The notes below the pieces were generated by a model. It was not told the DNA's origin. It saw only the letters and a list, made by a program, of their open reading frames with translations, and did not search any database. Source: Streptomyces avicenniae (GTDB lineage: Bacteria > Actinomycetota > Actinomycetes > Streptomycetales > Streptomycetaceae). Taken from it: 64,000 nt of DNA. The DNA lies in assembly GCF_000719135.1 (NCBI RefSeq), contig NZ_JOEK01000017.1:189481-253480 (forward strand), read 5' to 3'. Shown piece by piece: positions 15,209 to 25,004 of the stretch (positions within the stretch are counted from its first letter, which is position 1; every line of letters begins with the position of its first letter). A program made the translations under genes and the position numbers.

Positions 15209-17785
15209 ATGTCCCCCGCGCGCAAGCCCACCCTCGTGCTCGTCGGTCACGGCATGGTCGGCCAGCGCTTCCTCGAACAGCTCGCCGACCTCGGCGTGAC
15301 GCGCACCGCCCGGGTGGTCGTGTTCGGCGAGGAGCCGCGCCCGGCGTACGACCGCGTGCACCTCACCTCCTGCTTCACCGGCACGACGCCCGAGGCCCTG
15401 TCGCTCGTCCCGGACGGCTTCCTGGCGACGCACGGCATCGAGACGCACACCGGCGACCCCGTCACGGCCCTCGACCGGGAGGCGCGGACCGTCACGACGG
15501 CGTCCGGCCTGGTCGTCGCGTACGACACGCTCGTCCTGGCCACCGGCTCGTACGCCTTCGTGCCGCCCGTGCCAGGACGCGACGCGGACGGCTGCTTCGT
15601 GTACCGCACGATCGAGGACGTCCGCGCCATCGAGGAGCGCGCGCGCACGGCCCGCGCCGGGGTCGTCGTGGGCGGCGGCCTGCTGGGGCTTGAGGCGGCC
15701 GGGGCCCTGACCGGGCTCGGCCTCACGACGCACGTCGTCGAGTTCGCCCCCCGCCTGATGGCGGTGCAGGTGGACGACGGCGGCGGCGCCGCGCTGCGGC
15801 GGGCCGTGGAGGGCCTGGGCGTCGTGGTGCACACGGGCGTCGGCGGGCAGGAGATCACGACGGACGCGACCGGCGCCGTCACCGGCATCACGCTGTCGGA
15901 CGGCTCGTCGGTCGCGGCCGGGCTCGTCGTCTTCTCGGCCGGGGTCAGGCCGCGCGACGCGCTCGCCCGCGAGGCGGGGCTGCCGGTCGGCGAGCGCGGC
16001 GGCATCGTCGTGGACGCGCACTGCCGCACGTCCGACCCCGCCGTCTACGCGATCGGCGAGTGCGCGCGGGCGGCGGACGGCACGGTGTACGGGCTGGTCG
16101 CGCCCGGCTACGAGATGGCCGCGACCGCCGCCGCCGCCATCGCGGGCGCGGCGGACGGCAGGCCGTTCACCGGCGCCGACACCTCGACCAAGCTCAAGCT
16201 GCTCGGCGTGGACGTCGCCTCCTTCGGCGACGCGCACGGCCGCGCCGACGGCTGCCTCGACGTCGTCTACGCCGACTCGCGCGCCGGGATCTACCGCAAG
16301 CTGGTCGTCGCCGACGACGGCACGCTCCTCGGCGGCGTCCTCGTCGGCGACGCCGAGTCGTACGGCCTGCTGCGCCCGCTGACCGGCACGGTGCCGCCCG
16401 CCGCACCCGAGCAACTCGTCCTGCCAGCCGGGCTCGCGCCGCCCACCGCCATCGGCCCTGCGGCGCTGCCCGACGACGCGGTGATCTGCAGCTGCCACAA
16501 CGTCAGCAAGGGCACGATCCGCGCGGCCGTCGCCGAGGGCGGCTGCGCGTCGGTGGCCGAGGTCAAGGGCTGCACCCGCGCGGGCACCGGCTGCGGCAGC
16601 TGCGTCAAGGTGCTCGGCCAGCTGGTGAACGACGAGCTGACGGCGGCCGGGGTCGCCGTGGACACCGGGCTGTGCGGCTGCTTCGCGCAGACGCGGCAGG
16701 AGCTGTACGAGATCGTGCGCGCCCTGCGGATCACCACCTACCGGGCGCTGCTGGACGGCTACGGCCGCGCCGAGGCGCGCGGCGGCGAGGGCTGCGAGGT
16801 CTGCAAGCCGGTCGCCGCGTCCGTCATCGCCTCCCTGGCACCGTCCATCGGCGCGGACGGCTATGTCCTGGACGGCGAACAGGCCGCGCTCCAGGACACG
16901 AACGATCACTTTCTCGCCAACATGCAGCGCAACGGGTCGTACTCGATCGTGCCGCGCGTGCCGGGCGGCGAGATCACGCCGGAGAAGCTGATCGTCATCG
17001 GCGAGGTCGCGCGCGACTTCGGGCTCTACACGAAGATCACCGGCGGCCAGCGCATCGACCTGTTCGGCGCCCGCGTGGACCAGTTGCCGCGCATCTGGGC
17101 GCGGCTGGTCGCCGCCGGGTTCGAGTCGGGGCACGCGTACGGGAAGGCGCTGCGGACGGTCAAGTCGTGCGTGGGCTCGACCTGGTGCCGCTTCGGCGTG
17201 CAGGACAGCGTGGCCATGGCCATCGACCTGGAGCTGCGCTACCGGGGGCTGCGCTCGCCGCACAAGCTGAAGTCGGCCGTCTCCGGCTGCGCGCGCGAGT
17301 GCGCCGAGGCGATGAGCAAGGACTTCGGCGTCATCGCGACGGCGGCCGGCTGGAACCTGTACGTCGGCGGCAACGGCGGCGCCACGCCCCGGCACGCCGA
17401 CCTGCTGGCGCAGGACCTCTCCGACACCGGCCTGGTGCAGCTGATCGACCGGTTCCTCATGTTCTACGTCCGCACCGCCGACCGCCTGGAGCGCACCTCG
17501 GTCTGGCTGGAGCGCATGGGCCTCGACCACGTGCGCGACGTGGTCGTGGACGACTCGCTGGGCATCTGCGCCGACCTTGAGGCGCTGATGGCCGCGCACG
17601 TGGCCGGGTACCGCGACGAGTGGGCGCAGACGCTGGGCGACCCGGAGCGGCTGCGGCGCTTCGTGTCCTTCGTGAACGCGCCCGACACCCCCGACCCCAC
17701 CGTCACCTTCACCCCGGAGCGCGGCCAGATCAGGCCCGACCTGACGGCGCTGGCCGTCCCGACCGCGGAGGCCACCGCCCGATGA
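15209..17785 (+). CDS. nirB: Nitrite reductase [NAD(P)H], large subunit
   Basis: An 858-residue assimilatory nitrite reductase. Domains in order: FAD/NAD(P) oxidoreductase (1-410), BFD-like [2Fe-2S] domain with CSC at 427-429 and CGSC at 462-465, a second such region (CGCFAQ to CEVCKP), the ferredoxin-like half, and the sirohaem/[4Fe-4S] domain with Cys654, Cys660 (KSCVGSTWC) and Cys694, Cys698 (SGCAREC). It reduces nitrite to ammonium by six electrons. The ATG at 15209 has GGAGG 8 nt upstream; an in-frame ATG at 15194 contains that site and is unlikely. The stop overlaps the nirD start (ATGA). Confidence 0.95.
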   Translation: MSPARKPTLVLVGHGMVGQRFLEQLADLGVTRTARVVVFGEEPRPAYDRVHLTSCFTGTTPEALSLVPDGFLATHGIETHTGDPVTALDREARTVTTASGLVVAYDTLVLATGSYAFVPPVPGRDADGCFVYRTIEDVRAIEERARTARAGVVVGGGLLGLEAAGALTGLGLTTHVVEFAPRLMAVQVDDGGGAALRRAVEGLGVVVHTGVGGQEITTDATGAVTGITLSDGSSVAAGLVVFSAGVRPRDALAREAGLPVGERGGIVVDAHCRTSDPAVYAIGECARAADGTVYGLVAPGYEMAATAAAAIAGAADGRPFTGADTSTKLKLLGVDVASFGDAHGRADGCLDVVYADSRAGIYRKLVVADDGTLLGGVLVGDAESYGLLRPLTGTVPPAAPEQLVLPAGLAPPTAIGPAALPDDAVICSCHNVSKGTIRAAVAEGGCASVAEVKGCTRAGTGCGSCVKVLGQLVNDELTAAGVAVDTGLCGCFAQTRQELYEIVRALRITTYRALLDGYGRAEARGGEGCEVCKPVAASVIASLAPSIGADGYVLDGEQAALQDTNDHFLANMQRNGSYSIVPRVPGGEITPEKLIVIGEVARDFGLYTKITGGQRIDLFGARVDQLPRIWARLVAAGFESGHAYGKALRTVKSCVGSTWCRFGVQDSVAMAIDLELRYRGLRSPHKLKSAVSGCARECAEAMSKDFGVIATAAGWNLYVGGNGGATPRHADLLAQDLSDTGLVQLIDRFLMFYVRTADRLERTSVWLERMGLDHVRDVVVDDSLGICADLEALMAAHVAGYRDEWAQTLGDPERLRRFVSFVNAPDTPDPTVTFTPERGQIRPDLTALAVPTAEATAR

Positions 17786-18144
17786 GCACGCCGCCCACCA
17801 CCCTCGAACTGCTCCTGCCCGACGGCTCCTGGTTCCCCGTCTGCGACCTGGCCGCCCTCACCCCGGGCCGGGGCGTCGCGGCGCTGCTGCCGGGCGGCGC
17901 CCAGGCGGCGGTCTTCCTCGACGGCCGCGGCGCGACGTACGCCATCGACAACCGCGACCCGTTCACGGGCGCCCGGGTGCTGGCGCGCGGGCTGCTCGGC
18001 TCGACGGGCGGCAGCGGCGGCGGCCCGTTCGTCGCCTCGCCGCTGCTCAAGCAGCGCTTCGACCTGACGACCGGCGTCTGCCTCGACGACCCCTCCCCCG
18101 ACCGCGCGGTCACGGCCTACCCCACCCGCCGCACGACGAACTGA
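17782..18144 (+). CDS. nirD: Nitrite reductase [NAD(P)H], small subunit
   Basis: A 120-residue NirD, a Rieske-fold protein. Its conserved blocks are WFPVCDLAALTPGRGVAALL, YAIDNRDPFTGARVLARGLL and VASPLLKQRFDLTTGVCLDD. As in other NirD proteins the Rieske cluster ligands (CxH and CxxH) are absent, so it is structural or regulatory for NirB rather than an electron carrier. Start and nirB stop share ATGA, so the subunits are translationally coupled. Confidence 0.93.
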   Translation: MSTPPTTLELLLPDGSWFPVCDLAALTPGRGVAALLPGGAQAAVFLDGRGATYAIDNRDPFTGARVLARGLLGSTGGSGGGPFVASPLLKQRFDLTTGVCLDDPSPDRAVTAYPTRRTTN

Positions 18145-18245
18145 CACGTGACGCGGCCAACACCCCCTGAATCGTGCGCACTTGCGATCGGCGAGCCTAG
18201 GATCGCCTCCTCACGTCCCGTCTCCTCACCTGGAAAAGCACGCAC

Positions 18246-19460
18246 ATGCGCATATCTCTCGCCCTGACGGCCCTCGCGTCCGGCGCGCTGGTCGCCCTCG
18301 GCGGCGTCCCCGCGGCCGGTGCCGCGACGGTCCCCACCACAGCGAGCGGGCACGCCCCCGTCTTCACCACCCCCGCGCTCCCCCCTGGCATCGGCCAGTT
18401 GCTCGACACCGTGCAGATCGACCCGTACACCACCTGGGCGTTCGGCATGCACCGCGGCGAGGACGTGCCGGACAGCCCGCTGCTCCTCGGCCTCGACACG
18501 CGGACCGATCAGGGATGGCAGGAGATCGAGCTGCCCGCGTACGGCGGCGGCATGAACGAGATCAACGCCGCCACCGCCGTACCGGGCTCCGGCGGCGCCG
18601 AGGCATGGCTCGTCGGGCTCGCCGACCTGGAGGAGACGGGCGGCATCCTGACCTATCACCTGACGGACGGCGTCTGGCGGGCCGTGACCGCGCCGCTGCC
18701 GCCGAAGGCCGAGTTCGGCGGCTTCTCGGCGGTGTCCGCGCTCGCCCCCGACGACGTGTGGGCGGTCGGCTGGGCGGACATCATCGACAGCCGCACGCCG
18801 CATCCGACGAAGCCGGGCGGCGTGATCATCGAATCGCACTTCGAGGCCCTCGTGGAGCACTGGGACGGCACCTCCTGGCAGCAGGTCGCCGTGCCCGACC
18901 CCGCCGCGTTCACCCCGAGCAGCCTCCTGGCGACCGGTCCTGGCGAGCTGTGGATCGGCGGCTGGGACGAGAACGGCCACCCGGCGCTGCGCCACCTGGA
19001 CGACGGCGTGTGGACGACCGCCGACCTGCCCGCGACCCCGGGGGGCGGCGAGCTGTACGGGCTCGCCGCGGGCGCCGACGGCACGCTGTGGGCCGTCGGC
19101 CGGAGCCTGCCGACCGAGGACGGCGGGGACACCGGGACCGAGGCGCTCGTCCTGCGCGACACCGGTGACGGCTGGGAGCGCGTCCCCACGCCGGACGCCG
19201 CCGGGCGCCTCAAGCGCGTCGCCGTCACGCCGGGCGGTGTGACCGTCGTCGGCGAGCGCGTCGGCGACCCGTCCGGCCTCGTGATGCGGCTGACCGGCGA
19301 CCGGTGGACGCTCCCCGTGCTCCCGGACACGGACGCCGACCTGCGCTGGATCAACGGCGTGTCCCTCTCCCCCACGGGCCGGCTCACGTTCGTCGGCGCC
19401 ACGGCCGACGAGGACAACCCCATCCTGTCGCAGCCCCTGGTCCTCCACTCCTGGAACTGA
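18246..19460 (+). CDS. Secreted beta-propeller-like protein
   Basis: A 404-residue exported protein. The first 27 residues form a Sec signal peptide (ALTALASGALVALGGVPAAG then AAT), with a likely cleavage after an Ala-x-Ala. The mature part contains spaced repeats of the type DVWAVGW, ELWIGGW and TLWAVGR, typical of beta-propeller blades in actinobacterial secreted proteins. No enzymatic motif is visible. A TAGGAT -10 hexamer lies at 18198-18203. It is monocistronic, and its function is unknown. Confidence 0.8.
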   Translation: MRISLALTALASGALVALGGVPAAGAATVPTTASGHAPVFTTPALPPGIGQLLDTVQIDPYTTWAFGMHRGEDVPDSPLLLGLDTRTDQGWQEIELPAYGGGMNEINAATAVPGSGGAEAWLVGLADLEETGGILTYHLTDGVWRAVTAPLPPKAEFGGFSAVSALAPDDVWAVGWADIIDSRTPHPTKPGGVIIESHFEALVEHWDGTSWQQVAVPDPAAFTPSSLLATGPGELWIGGWDENGHPALRHLDDGVWTTADLPATPGGGELYGLAAGADGTLWAVGRSLPTEDGGDTGTEALVLRDTGDGWERVPTPDAAGRLKRVAVTPGGVTVVGERVGDPSGLVMRLTGDRWTLPVLPDTDADLRWINGVSLSPTGRLTFVGATADEDNPILSQPLVLHSWN

Positions 19461-19595
19461 CCACCCGCGCGCCCGGCCCCTCGCCCCGGGGGACGACCAC
19501 CGGTCGCCCCCGGCACCGAACCGCGCCACAGTGGACGTGACCGTGCGGTGGCGCGGGAAGCGACCGGTGGTGCGGGACAGCGAAGGAGGCGGCCC

Positions 19596-20468
19596 ATGGT
19601 CCGGCCCTTGACCGTCGGGGTGGACGGCAGCCCGAGCAGCGGCGCCGCCGTCGAGTGGGCCGCGCGCGAGGCCGGGCGGCGCGGGCTCGGCGTCCACCTG
19701 GTGCACGCCTGGGTCGATGAGTCCCTGTACATGGGGACGGTGCCGGACGGGCGGGACGGGCAGCAGTTGCTGGAGCAGGTGGCGCGCGACGTCTCCTCCC
19801 GTCACCCCGGCCTGCCCGTCACGACGGAGCTGCTGGCGGAGACGGCGACCGCCGGGCTGATCGAGAAGGCCGACGGCGCCGAGGTCATGGTGCTCGGCAC
19901 GCGCGGCCACACCCCGGTGATGGGCTTCCTGCTCGGCTCGGTCGGCCTGCCCGTCATCGCGCACAGCGAGCGCCCCGTCGTGCTCGTGCGGGCGGGGGCG
20001 GACGACGACGGGGACGAGATCGTCGTCGGCCTGCGGGACCTCGGGCCGCCGGGGGACGCGCTGCTCGGGCTCGCGTTCGCCTCCGCCGTCGCACGGGGGG
20101 CCGCCGTGCGGGCGGTGCGCGTGTGGGGCGGGGCGCCGTCGCTCTTCGGCGGCTCCGACCTGCCGGAGAACCTGGAGGACCGCGACGCGCACGACGAGGC
20201 GGAGGCGCGGGAGACGGCGGCGCTGGTCGAGGCGCTGGCGCCCTGGCGCCTCCAGTTCCCGGACGTGCCCCTGATCGAGGACGTGCGGTTCGGCAACGCG
20301 GCGGAGGAGCTGCTGCGCGCCGCCTCGGTGAGCGCGGCGCTGCTGGTGGTGGGGCGGCGCACGAACCGTTCGCTGTTCGCCATGCGCATCGGCGCCGTCG
20401 CGCACGCGGCGCTGCACCACGCGCCCGCGCCCGTGGCCGTCGTCCCGTACGAACGGCACGGGCGGTAG
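19596..20468 (+). CDS. Universal stress protein with two UspA domains
   Basis: A 290-residue tandem Usp. Domain 1 (1-140) begins LTVGVDGSPSSGAAVEWAAR and has the ATP loop GTRGHTPVMGFLLGSVG; domain 2 (145-290) ends with LLVVGRRTNRSLFAMRIGAV and PVAVVPY. The first domain fits the nucleotide-binding pattern G-2x-G-9x-G(S); the second is degenerate. The ATG at 19596 has GAAGGAGG at good spacing, so in-frame codons upstream are excluded. It is convergent with the GH65 gene. Confidence 0.92.
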   Translation: MVRPLTVGVDGSPSSGAAVEWAAREAGRRGLGVHLVHAWVDESLYMGTVPDGRDGQQLLEQVARDVSSRHPGLPVTTELLAETATAGLIEKADGAEVMVLGTRGHTPVMGFLLGSVGLPVIAHSERPVVLVRAGADDDGDEIVVGLRDLGPPGDALLGLAFASAVARGAAVRAVRVWGGAPSLFGGSDLPENLEDRDAHDEAEARETAALVEALAPWRLQFPDVPLIEDVRFGNAAEELLRAASVSAALLVVGRRTNRSLFAMRIGAVAHAALHHAPAPVAVVPYERHGR

Positions 20469-20499
20469 GCCACGGGCGGACGGCGCCGCGTCCGGCGCG

Positions 20500-22926
20500 T
20501 CAGCCGGGGAGCGGCAGCAGCTTCTCCTCGCCGGGCGCCACCTCGACCGTGAGGTCGCCGAGCCGCACCCGCGCGGGCGCCTCCTCCCACTCGGGGACGG
20601 AGACCTTCACCTCGCCTGGCCGCATGTGCAGCCGCACCTCGACGCCCCTGAACCGCACGGAGAACGCGTACTCGGACAGCTCCGGCAGCGGCGCCGGGTC
20701 CAGCCACAGCGCGCCCTTGCGGGTCTCCAGGCCCGTCAGCCCGCGCTGCACGAGGTCGAGCGTCCCGGCCATCGCGCCGAGGTGGATGCCCTCGGACGTG
20801 GTGCCGCCCTGGATGTCGCAGACATCGCTGGCCAGCGCGTCCTTCATGTACGACCACGCCTTGGCGTGCCGGGAGCGGCCCAGCACCCAGGCGTGCACGA
20901 CGCCGCTGAGCGTGGACCCGTGGCTCGTACGGTCGAGGTAGTACTCGACGGTGCGCCGCCACGTGTCCTCGTCGAAGTCGGTGTAGCCGAGGTGCTGGAG
21001 CACGGCGATCAGCTCGCGCGGCTGGAAGAGGTAGCCGAGCATGACCGTGTCGGCCTGCTTGGACGCCTTGTAGCGGTTGACGGTGTCGTGCTCCGACTCC
21101 AGGATGCGGTCCAGGCGGCGGATGTCGCCGTACCGCTTCCGGTAGCCCTCCCAGTCCAGTTCCTCCAGCTCGCCGTAGCCCTCGAACTGGCTGATGACGC
21201 CCTCGTGGAAGGGGACGTGGAGGCGGCGGGAGATCTCGTCCCACTCGTCGGGCTCCCCGTCGGCGAGGCCGATGCGCTCGAACACCTCGCGGCGCCGCGA
21301 CACCGGCAGCGTCCGCGCCACGCGCACGGCGTGCGCGAGGACCCAGGCGGCGGAGACGTTGGTGTACGCGTTGTCGTCCAGGCCGGACGTGTCGCGGTCC
21401 GGATAGCCGTCGTGGTACTCGTCCGGGCCGAGGACGCCGAGGATGCGGTAGCGCTCGTGCCGCCGGTCGTAGACGGCGGAGTCGGCCCAGAAGCGGGCGA
21501 TCTGGAGCAGCATCTCGGCGCCGCGCGAGTGGGCGAACTCGGTGTCGCCCGTGACCTGGCCGTAGCGCCACGCGTTGTACGCGACCGCGGAGCCGACGTG
21601 GTGCTGGAGCCGCGAGTTGTCGGGCAGCCAGCGTCCCGAGCGCGGGTTGAGGTGGACCTCGGGCGTCTCCTCGCGGCCGTCGCTGCCGCTCTGCCAGGGG
21701 TACATCGCGCCCGCGCGGCCGATCGCGTGCGCCGAGCGGCACGCCTCGGGCAGACGCCGGTAGCGGTAGTTGATCAGCGCCTTGGACAGGTCGGGGAAGT
21801 GCAGGTTCAGGTAGGGCAGCACGAACAGCTCGTCCCAGAACACGTGGCCCCGGTACGCCTCCCCGTGCAGCCCGCGCGCGGGCACGCCGACGTCCAGCTC
21901 CGCCGTGTGCGCGGGCGACAGCGTGCAGAGCAGGTGGAAGAGGTGCACGCGCAGGATGCGGCCCGGCTCGCCCGGCACCTCAAGTCCCGCGTGGCGCCAC
22001 AGCCGTTCCCAGGCCATCCGGTGCGAGGCGAGCAGGTCGGCGTACGACGGCGCGCGGCGTACGCGTTCCAGTGCGGCGGACAGCGGGCTGCTGATCGCGG
22101 GGTCGCGCGAGGTGTGCAGCGCGATCGTCTTCTCCGCGACGACCGGGCGGTCGGGCGCGATCGGCAGGACGAGGACCTGCCCGACGCGGAAGTCGGAGCG
22201 GTGGGTCCTGATGTCCTCGCGCTTGATCTCCGGCTCGACGTGCGTGCGCGCGGCGACGACGATCCGGATGTCGGAGACGCTGGTGCGGCAGCGCAGCCAG
22301 ATGACGGTGGGGTCCTTCTCCTCGCCGCCGCCGGTGCGCATCGCCGTCAGGTGGTGGTCGGCGAGGTCGCTGTAGCGGGAGACTCCCGTGTTGCCGATCG
22401 AGCCGTCGATCGCCGACTCGACCTCCACGGTGCCCGACCAGTCCTCGGCGGTGAACTCGGTGCGCAGCGCCGCGAGATGGGGGTCGCCCATGTGCACGAG
22501 CCGGGACTGCGCGACGCGGGTGTGGCGGCCGTGCGCGTCGCGGTAGCGGAAGCGGCGCTCGTACGTGCCCTGGTGCATGTTCAGTTCCTGGCCGTACTCC
22601 AGCAGCTCGCCCCCTGCCGGGTCGTCGGGCGTGAACCAGTCGCCGTCCGGGCCGTCGTCGGGGTGCGTGCGGAAGCGCAGCGGCAGCCAGTTGGGCAGGT
22701 TGACCATGTCCTCGTGTTCCAGGGTGCGCCCGGCGAGGAGGGTGGGGGCCCGGTTGTAGAGACCGGCGGCGTAGCTGCCCGGGTAGTGCGTGCCGTCGGC
22801 GACGGTCTCGGGGGCGGCGCCGCGGGTGGCGAAGTAGCCGTTGCCCAGGGTGCACAGCGCCTCGCGCAGGGGCTCGGCGGCCGGGTCGTAGCCCTCGTAC
22901 GTCCACTGCCACTCGGAGTCGGTCAT
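20500..22926 (-). CDS. Glycoside hydrolase family 65 protein (disaccharide phosphorylase type)
   Basis: An 808-residue GH65 enzyme. The N-terminal beta-sandwich begins WTYEGYDPAAEPLREALCTL; the (alpha/alpha)6 barrel contains GHVFWDELFVLPYL and GVLGPDEYHDGYPD, where Glu503 aligns with the catalytic acid of maltose, trehalose and kojibiose phosphorylases; HGSTLSGVVHAWVLGRS late in the barrel is the phosphate-site region of the family. It would phosphorolyse an alpha-glucosidic disaccharide to beta-glucose 1-phosphate. The upstream gene encodes a HAD phosphatase or beta-phosphoglucomutase and overlaps it by 4 bp (ATGA), matching that product. Which disaccharide is used is not readable. Confidence 0.9.
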   Translation of the reverse strand: MTDSEWQWTYEGYDPAAEPLREALCTLGNGYFATRGAAPETVADGTHYPGSYAAGLYNRAPTLLAGRTLEHEDMVNLPNWLPLRFRTHPDDGPDGDWFTPDDPAGGELLEYGQELNMHQGTYERRFRYRDAHGRHTRVAQSRLVHMGDPHLAALRTEFTAEDWSGTVEVESAIDGSIGNTGVSRYSDLADHHLTAMRTGGGEEKDPTVIWLRCRTSVSDIRIVVAARTHVEPEIKREDIRTHRSDFRVGQVLVLPIAPDRPVVAEKTIALHTSRDPAISSPLSAALERVRRAPSYADLLASHRMAWERLWRHAGLEVPGEPGRILRVHLFHLLCTLSPAHTAELDVGVPARGLHGEAYRGHVFWDELFVLPYLNLHFPDLSKALINYRYRRLPEACRSAHAIGRAGAMYPWQSGSDGREETPEVHLNPRSGRWLPDNSRLQHHVGSAVAYNAWRYGQVTGDTEFAHSRGAEMLLQIARFWADSAVYDRRHERYRILGVLGPDEYHDGYPDRDTSGLDDNAYTNVSAAWVLAHAVRVARTLPVSRRREVFERIGLADGEPDEWDEISRRLHVPFHEGVISQFEGYGELEELDWEGYRKRYGDIRRLDRILESEHDTVNRYKASKQADTVMLGYLFQPRELIAVLQHLGYTDFDEDTWRRTVEYYLDRTSHGSTLSGVVHAWVLGRSRHAKAWSYMKDALASDVCDIQGGTTSEGIHLGAMAGTLDLVQRGLTGLETRKGALWLDPAPLPELSEYAFSVRFRGVEVRLHMRPGEVKVSVPEWEEAPARVRLGDLTVEVAPGEEKLLPLPG

Positions 22927-23672
22927 CCGCCGTCACCTTCCGAGGCCGCGCCGACCAGTTCGCCGAGGTCGCGCACGACAATGTCGGCGCCGTGCGCGCG
23001 CAGGTCGTCGGCGCTGGTCGCGCTGGCCGTGCGGTCCACGCCGACGACCAGGCCGAAGCCGCCGCGGCGGCCCGCCTCGACGCCGGAGAGCGCGTCCTCG
23101 ACGATCGCGGCCGACCCGGCGGGCACCGACAGGCGGCGCGCGGCCTCCAGGAAGAGCGCGGGGTCGGGCTTGCCCGCCAGGCCGAGGCTGGCGACGTCGT
23201 TGCCGTCCACGACCGTCTCCAGCATGGGGCGTACGCCCGCGTGCTCGATCAGGTCGCGCGCGTGGCGGGACGAGGAGATCGCGGCGCAGGGCACGTGGGC
23301 GCTCTGGAGCGCCAGCATCAGCCGTACGGTGCCGGGGTACGCCTCCAGGACGCCCTCGTCGAGGACGCGCATGAAGATCTTGTCCTTCATGGCGGCCACG
23401 GCGCACACGCTGTCGGTGCCGGGCGCCTCGTCGGGCTCGCCGTAGGGCAGGTCCATGTTCCGCGCGGCGAAGAAGGCGGCGGCGCCGTCGAGGCGCGACT
23501 TGCCGTCCACGTAGCGCCGGTAGTCGTCTTCCTGGTCGAACGGCGGCTCCACGCCGGGTACGGCGTCGAACGCCTCCTTCCAGGCGGTCGCGTGCGCCCG
23601 CGCCGAATCGGTGATCACTCCATCGGTGTCGAACACCACGGCCCGGCAGTCCCACAGTTCCGGCACAGCCAC
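22923..23672 (-). CDS. HAD-family hydrolase, beta-phosphoglucomutase / sugar phosphatase type
   Basis: A 249-residue HAD-IA protein with motif I VVFDTDGVITDS (Asp15 nucleophile, Asp17), motif II AISSSRHARDLIEHAG, the motif III Lys in GLAGKPDPALFLEAARRL and motif IV AIVEDALSGVEAG. These match beta-phosphoglucomutases and related sugar phosphatases. Coupled translation with the GH65 gene supports a pathway from disaccharide to beta-glucose 1-phosphate to glucose 6-phosphate. In mycobacteria the two domains are fused in one trehalose-related protein; here they are separate. Confidence 0.88.
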   Translation of the reverse strand: MAVPELWDCRAVVFDTDGVITDSARAHATAWKEAFDAVPGVEPPFDQEDDYRRYVDGKSRLDGAAAFFAARNMDLPYGEPDEAPGTDSVCAVAAMKDKIFMRVLDEGVLEAYPGTVRLMLALQSAHVPCAAISSSRHARDLIEHAGVRPMLETVVDGNDVASLGLAGKPDPALFLEAARRLSVPAGSAAIVEDALSGVEAGRRGGFGLVVGVDRTASATSADDLRAHGADIVVRDLGELVGAASEGDGG

Positions 23673-23786
23673 CCACCGCCTCCCGGACGTCAGTCCTGTC
23701 GCCTTCGTTCCATGGGACCCCCGCGACGGCCGTCCCGCAAACGGGCGACGGCCGGACGGGGGTCGCGGCGACGGGCCGGGGGCCGG

Positions 23787-24488
23787 TCAGCGGCCGGACG
23801 GGGCGAGCCGCATCCGGTGGCCCGTCACGCGCACCGGGCGCAGCCTGACCCACAGTTCGCGCTCGCCGCCCGCCCACCGGCCGCCCTCGGTCGCGGCGAC
23901 GAGCCGGGCGACCTCCTCCTCGTCCACGACCGGCGTGGCGCGGCCGAGGATCTGCACGCTCCAGCCGACGCCGTCGCGCCCCGACGGCAGGTGGTCCACC
24001 TCGAAGGCGATGTCGGTGTCGAACGCGGGCGGCGCGTCGGTGCCGGTGCGGAAGACGACGGCGCCCTCGACGAGCCGGTACCCGGCCGGGATGATGGCCG
24101 GGCCGTCTGCGGTGGTGACGGCGACGCGGCCGACCGTGTGGCGGGCGACGAGGTCGTAGCACTCGTCGGTGTCGAGCGCGACGAGTTCCGCGGTGGCGGC
24201 CGGGCGGGGCGCGGCGCCGACGACCGGGCGGGCGCCGCGCAGTTCGGCGACGGTGGTCTCCAGCGCGCGGGCGACGCGCGTCAGCGAGTCGAGTGTCGGG
24301 GAGGCGGGGCTCTCCTCCAGGTAGCGCAGGTACTGGGGCGCGACGCGCGCGCGGTGCGCCACGTCCTCGCGGCTGAGGCCCAGTTCCTCGCGCCGCATCG
24401 CGACGCGGCGGCCGACGTCGCCGATGTGGCTGCGTGTGCCCGTGCCGCCGCGCGCCGCCCGGTGTACGTGCCGTCCGTGACCTGCCAT
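23787..24488 (-). CDS. XRE helix-turn-helix protein with C-terminal PNPOx-like flavin domain
   Basis: A 233-residue fusion. Residues 20-85 form an XRE helix-turn-helix (LSREDVAHRARVAPQYLRYL); residues 105-230 are a pyridoxamine 5'-phosphate oxidase-like split barrel (LDTDECYDLVARHTVGRVAV; FEVDHLPSGRDGVGWSVQIL). Actinobacterial proteins of this kind may be redox- or flavin-responsive regulators. The ATG at 24486-24488 is preferred over an in-frame codon at 24557. It stands alone, with no clear target gene nearby. Confidence 0.87.
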   Translation of the reverse strand: MAGHGRHVHRAARGGTGTRSHIGDVGRRVAMRREELGLSREDVAHRARVAPQYLRYLEESPASPTLDSLTRVARALETTVAELRGARPVVGAAPRPAATAELVALDTDECYDLVARHTVGRVAVTTADGPAIIPAGYRLVEGAVVFRTGTDAPPAFDTDIAFEVDHLPSGRDGVGWSVQILGRATPVVDEEEVARLVAATEGGRWAGGERELWVRLRPVRVTGHRMRLAPSGR

Positions 24489-25004
24489 GGTTCGACCACC
24501 TCTCGCTTCCCCTGCCCGGCTGTACCCGGCGCCGTTCCCAGCGTTCCCCGGCCCCACGGGACCCGCGCGCCGGGGCGCGTCCCGTGCTGGTGGCGTGTGC
24601 GGTTGTCAAGTGCCCCGGAGCAATGTCGGCCATTCCCCGGAACGCGCCGGGAACGACGCTGCTGCGGCCCGCCCGCGCCGTACGGTCCCGCGCGGCGTGT
24701 CCTGCCGGGACGGACGGGCGGCGCCGCGCCGTCGTGGCCTGAACACGCTGTGAGGTGCCAGAGGGCTGGTGGACCGGCGGACGGCCCGCGCGCGGGGGGA
24801 CGCGGGGCCGTCGCCGTTCCGGGGAACCGGATGCCCCGGCCGGGCGAGGCCATGCCTGCGGATTCCCGACGGATTCCGGCCGCGCGCCCCTCTGGCGCGC
24901 CCGGCGCACGCCATGGTTGTGGCCCGTTTCCACTGTGCCGGGGCACCCCGTGCGGTCACGCTATGAGGGGAGATCACCACACCATGTGATGAGAGGTGAG
25001 GCAC
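24489..25004. other. Intergenic region without a supported gene
   Basis: About 515 bp between the XRE-PNPOx gene and the tiny coupled ORFs. Open frames here lack ribosome binding sites and coding character. ATCAC at 24973 and GTGAT at 24986 form a short inverted repeat immediately before the 25005 start region, possibly an operator. Nothing else is recognised. Confidence 0.4.

Noticed and set aside
14867..17599. 910-codon leftward open frame opposite nirB
   Set aside because: Antisense shadow of a certain gene.
17782..18144. NirD as a Rieske electron carrier
   Set aside because: The CxH and CxxH cluster ligands are absent, as in other NirD proteins.
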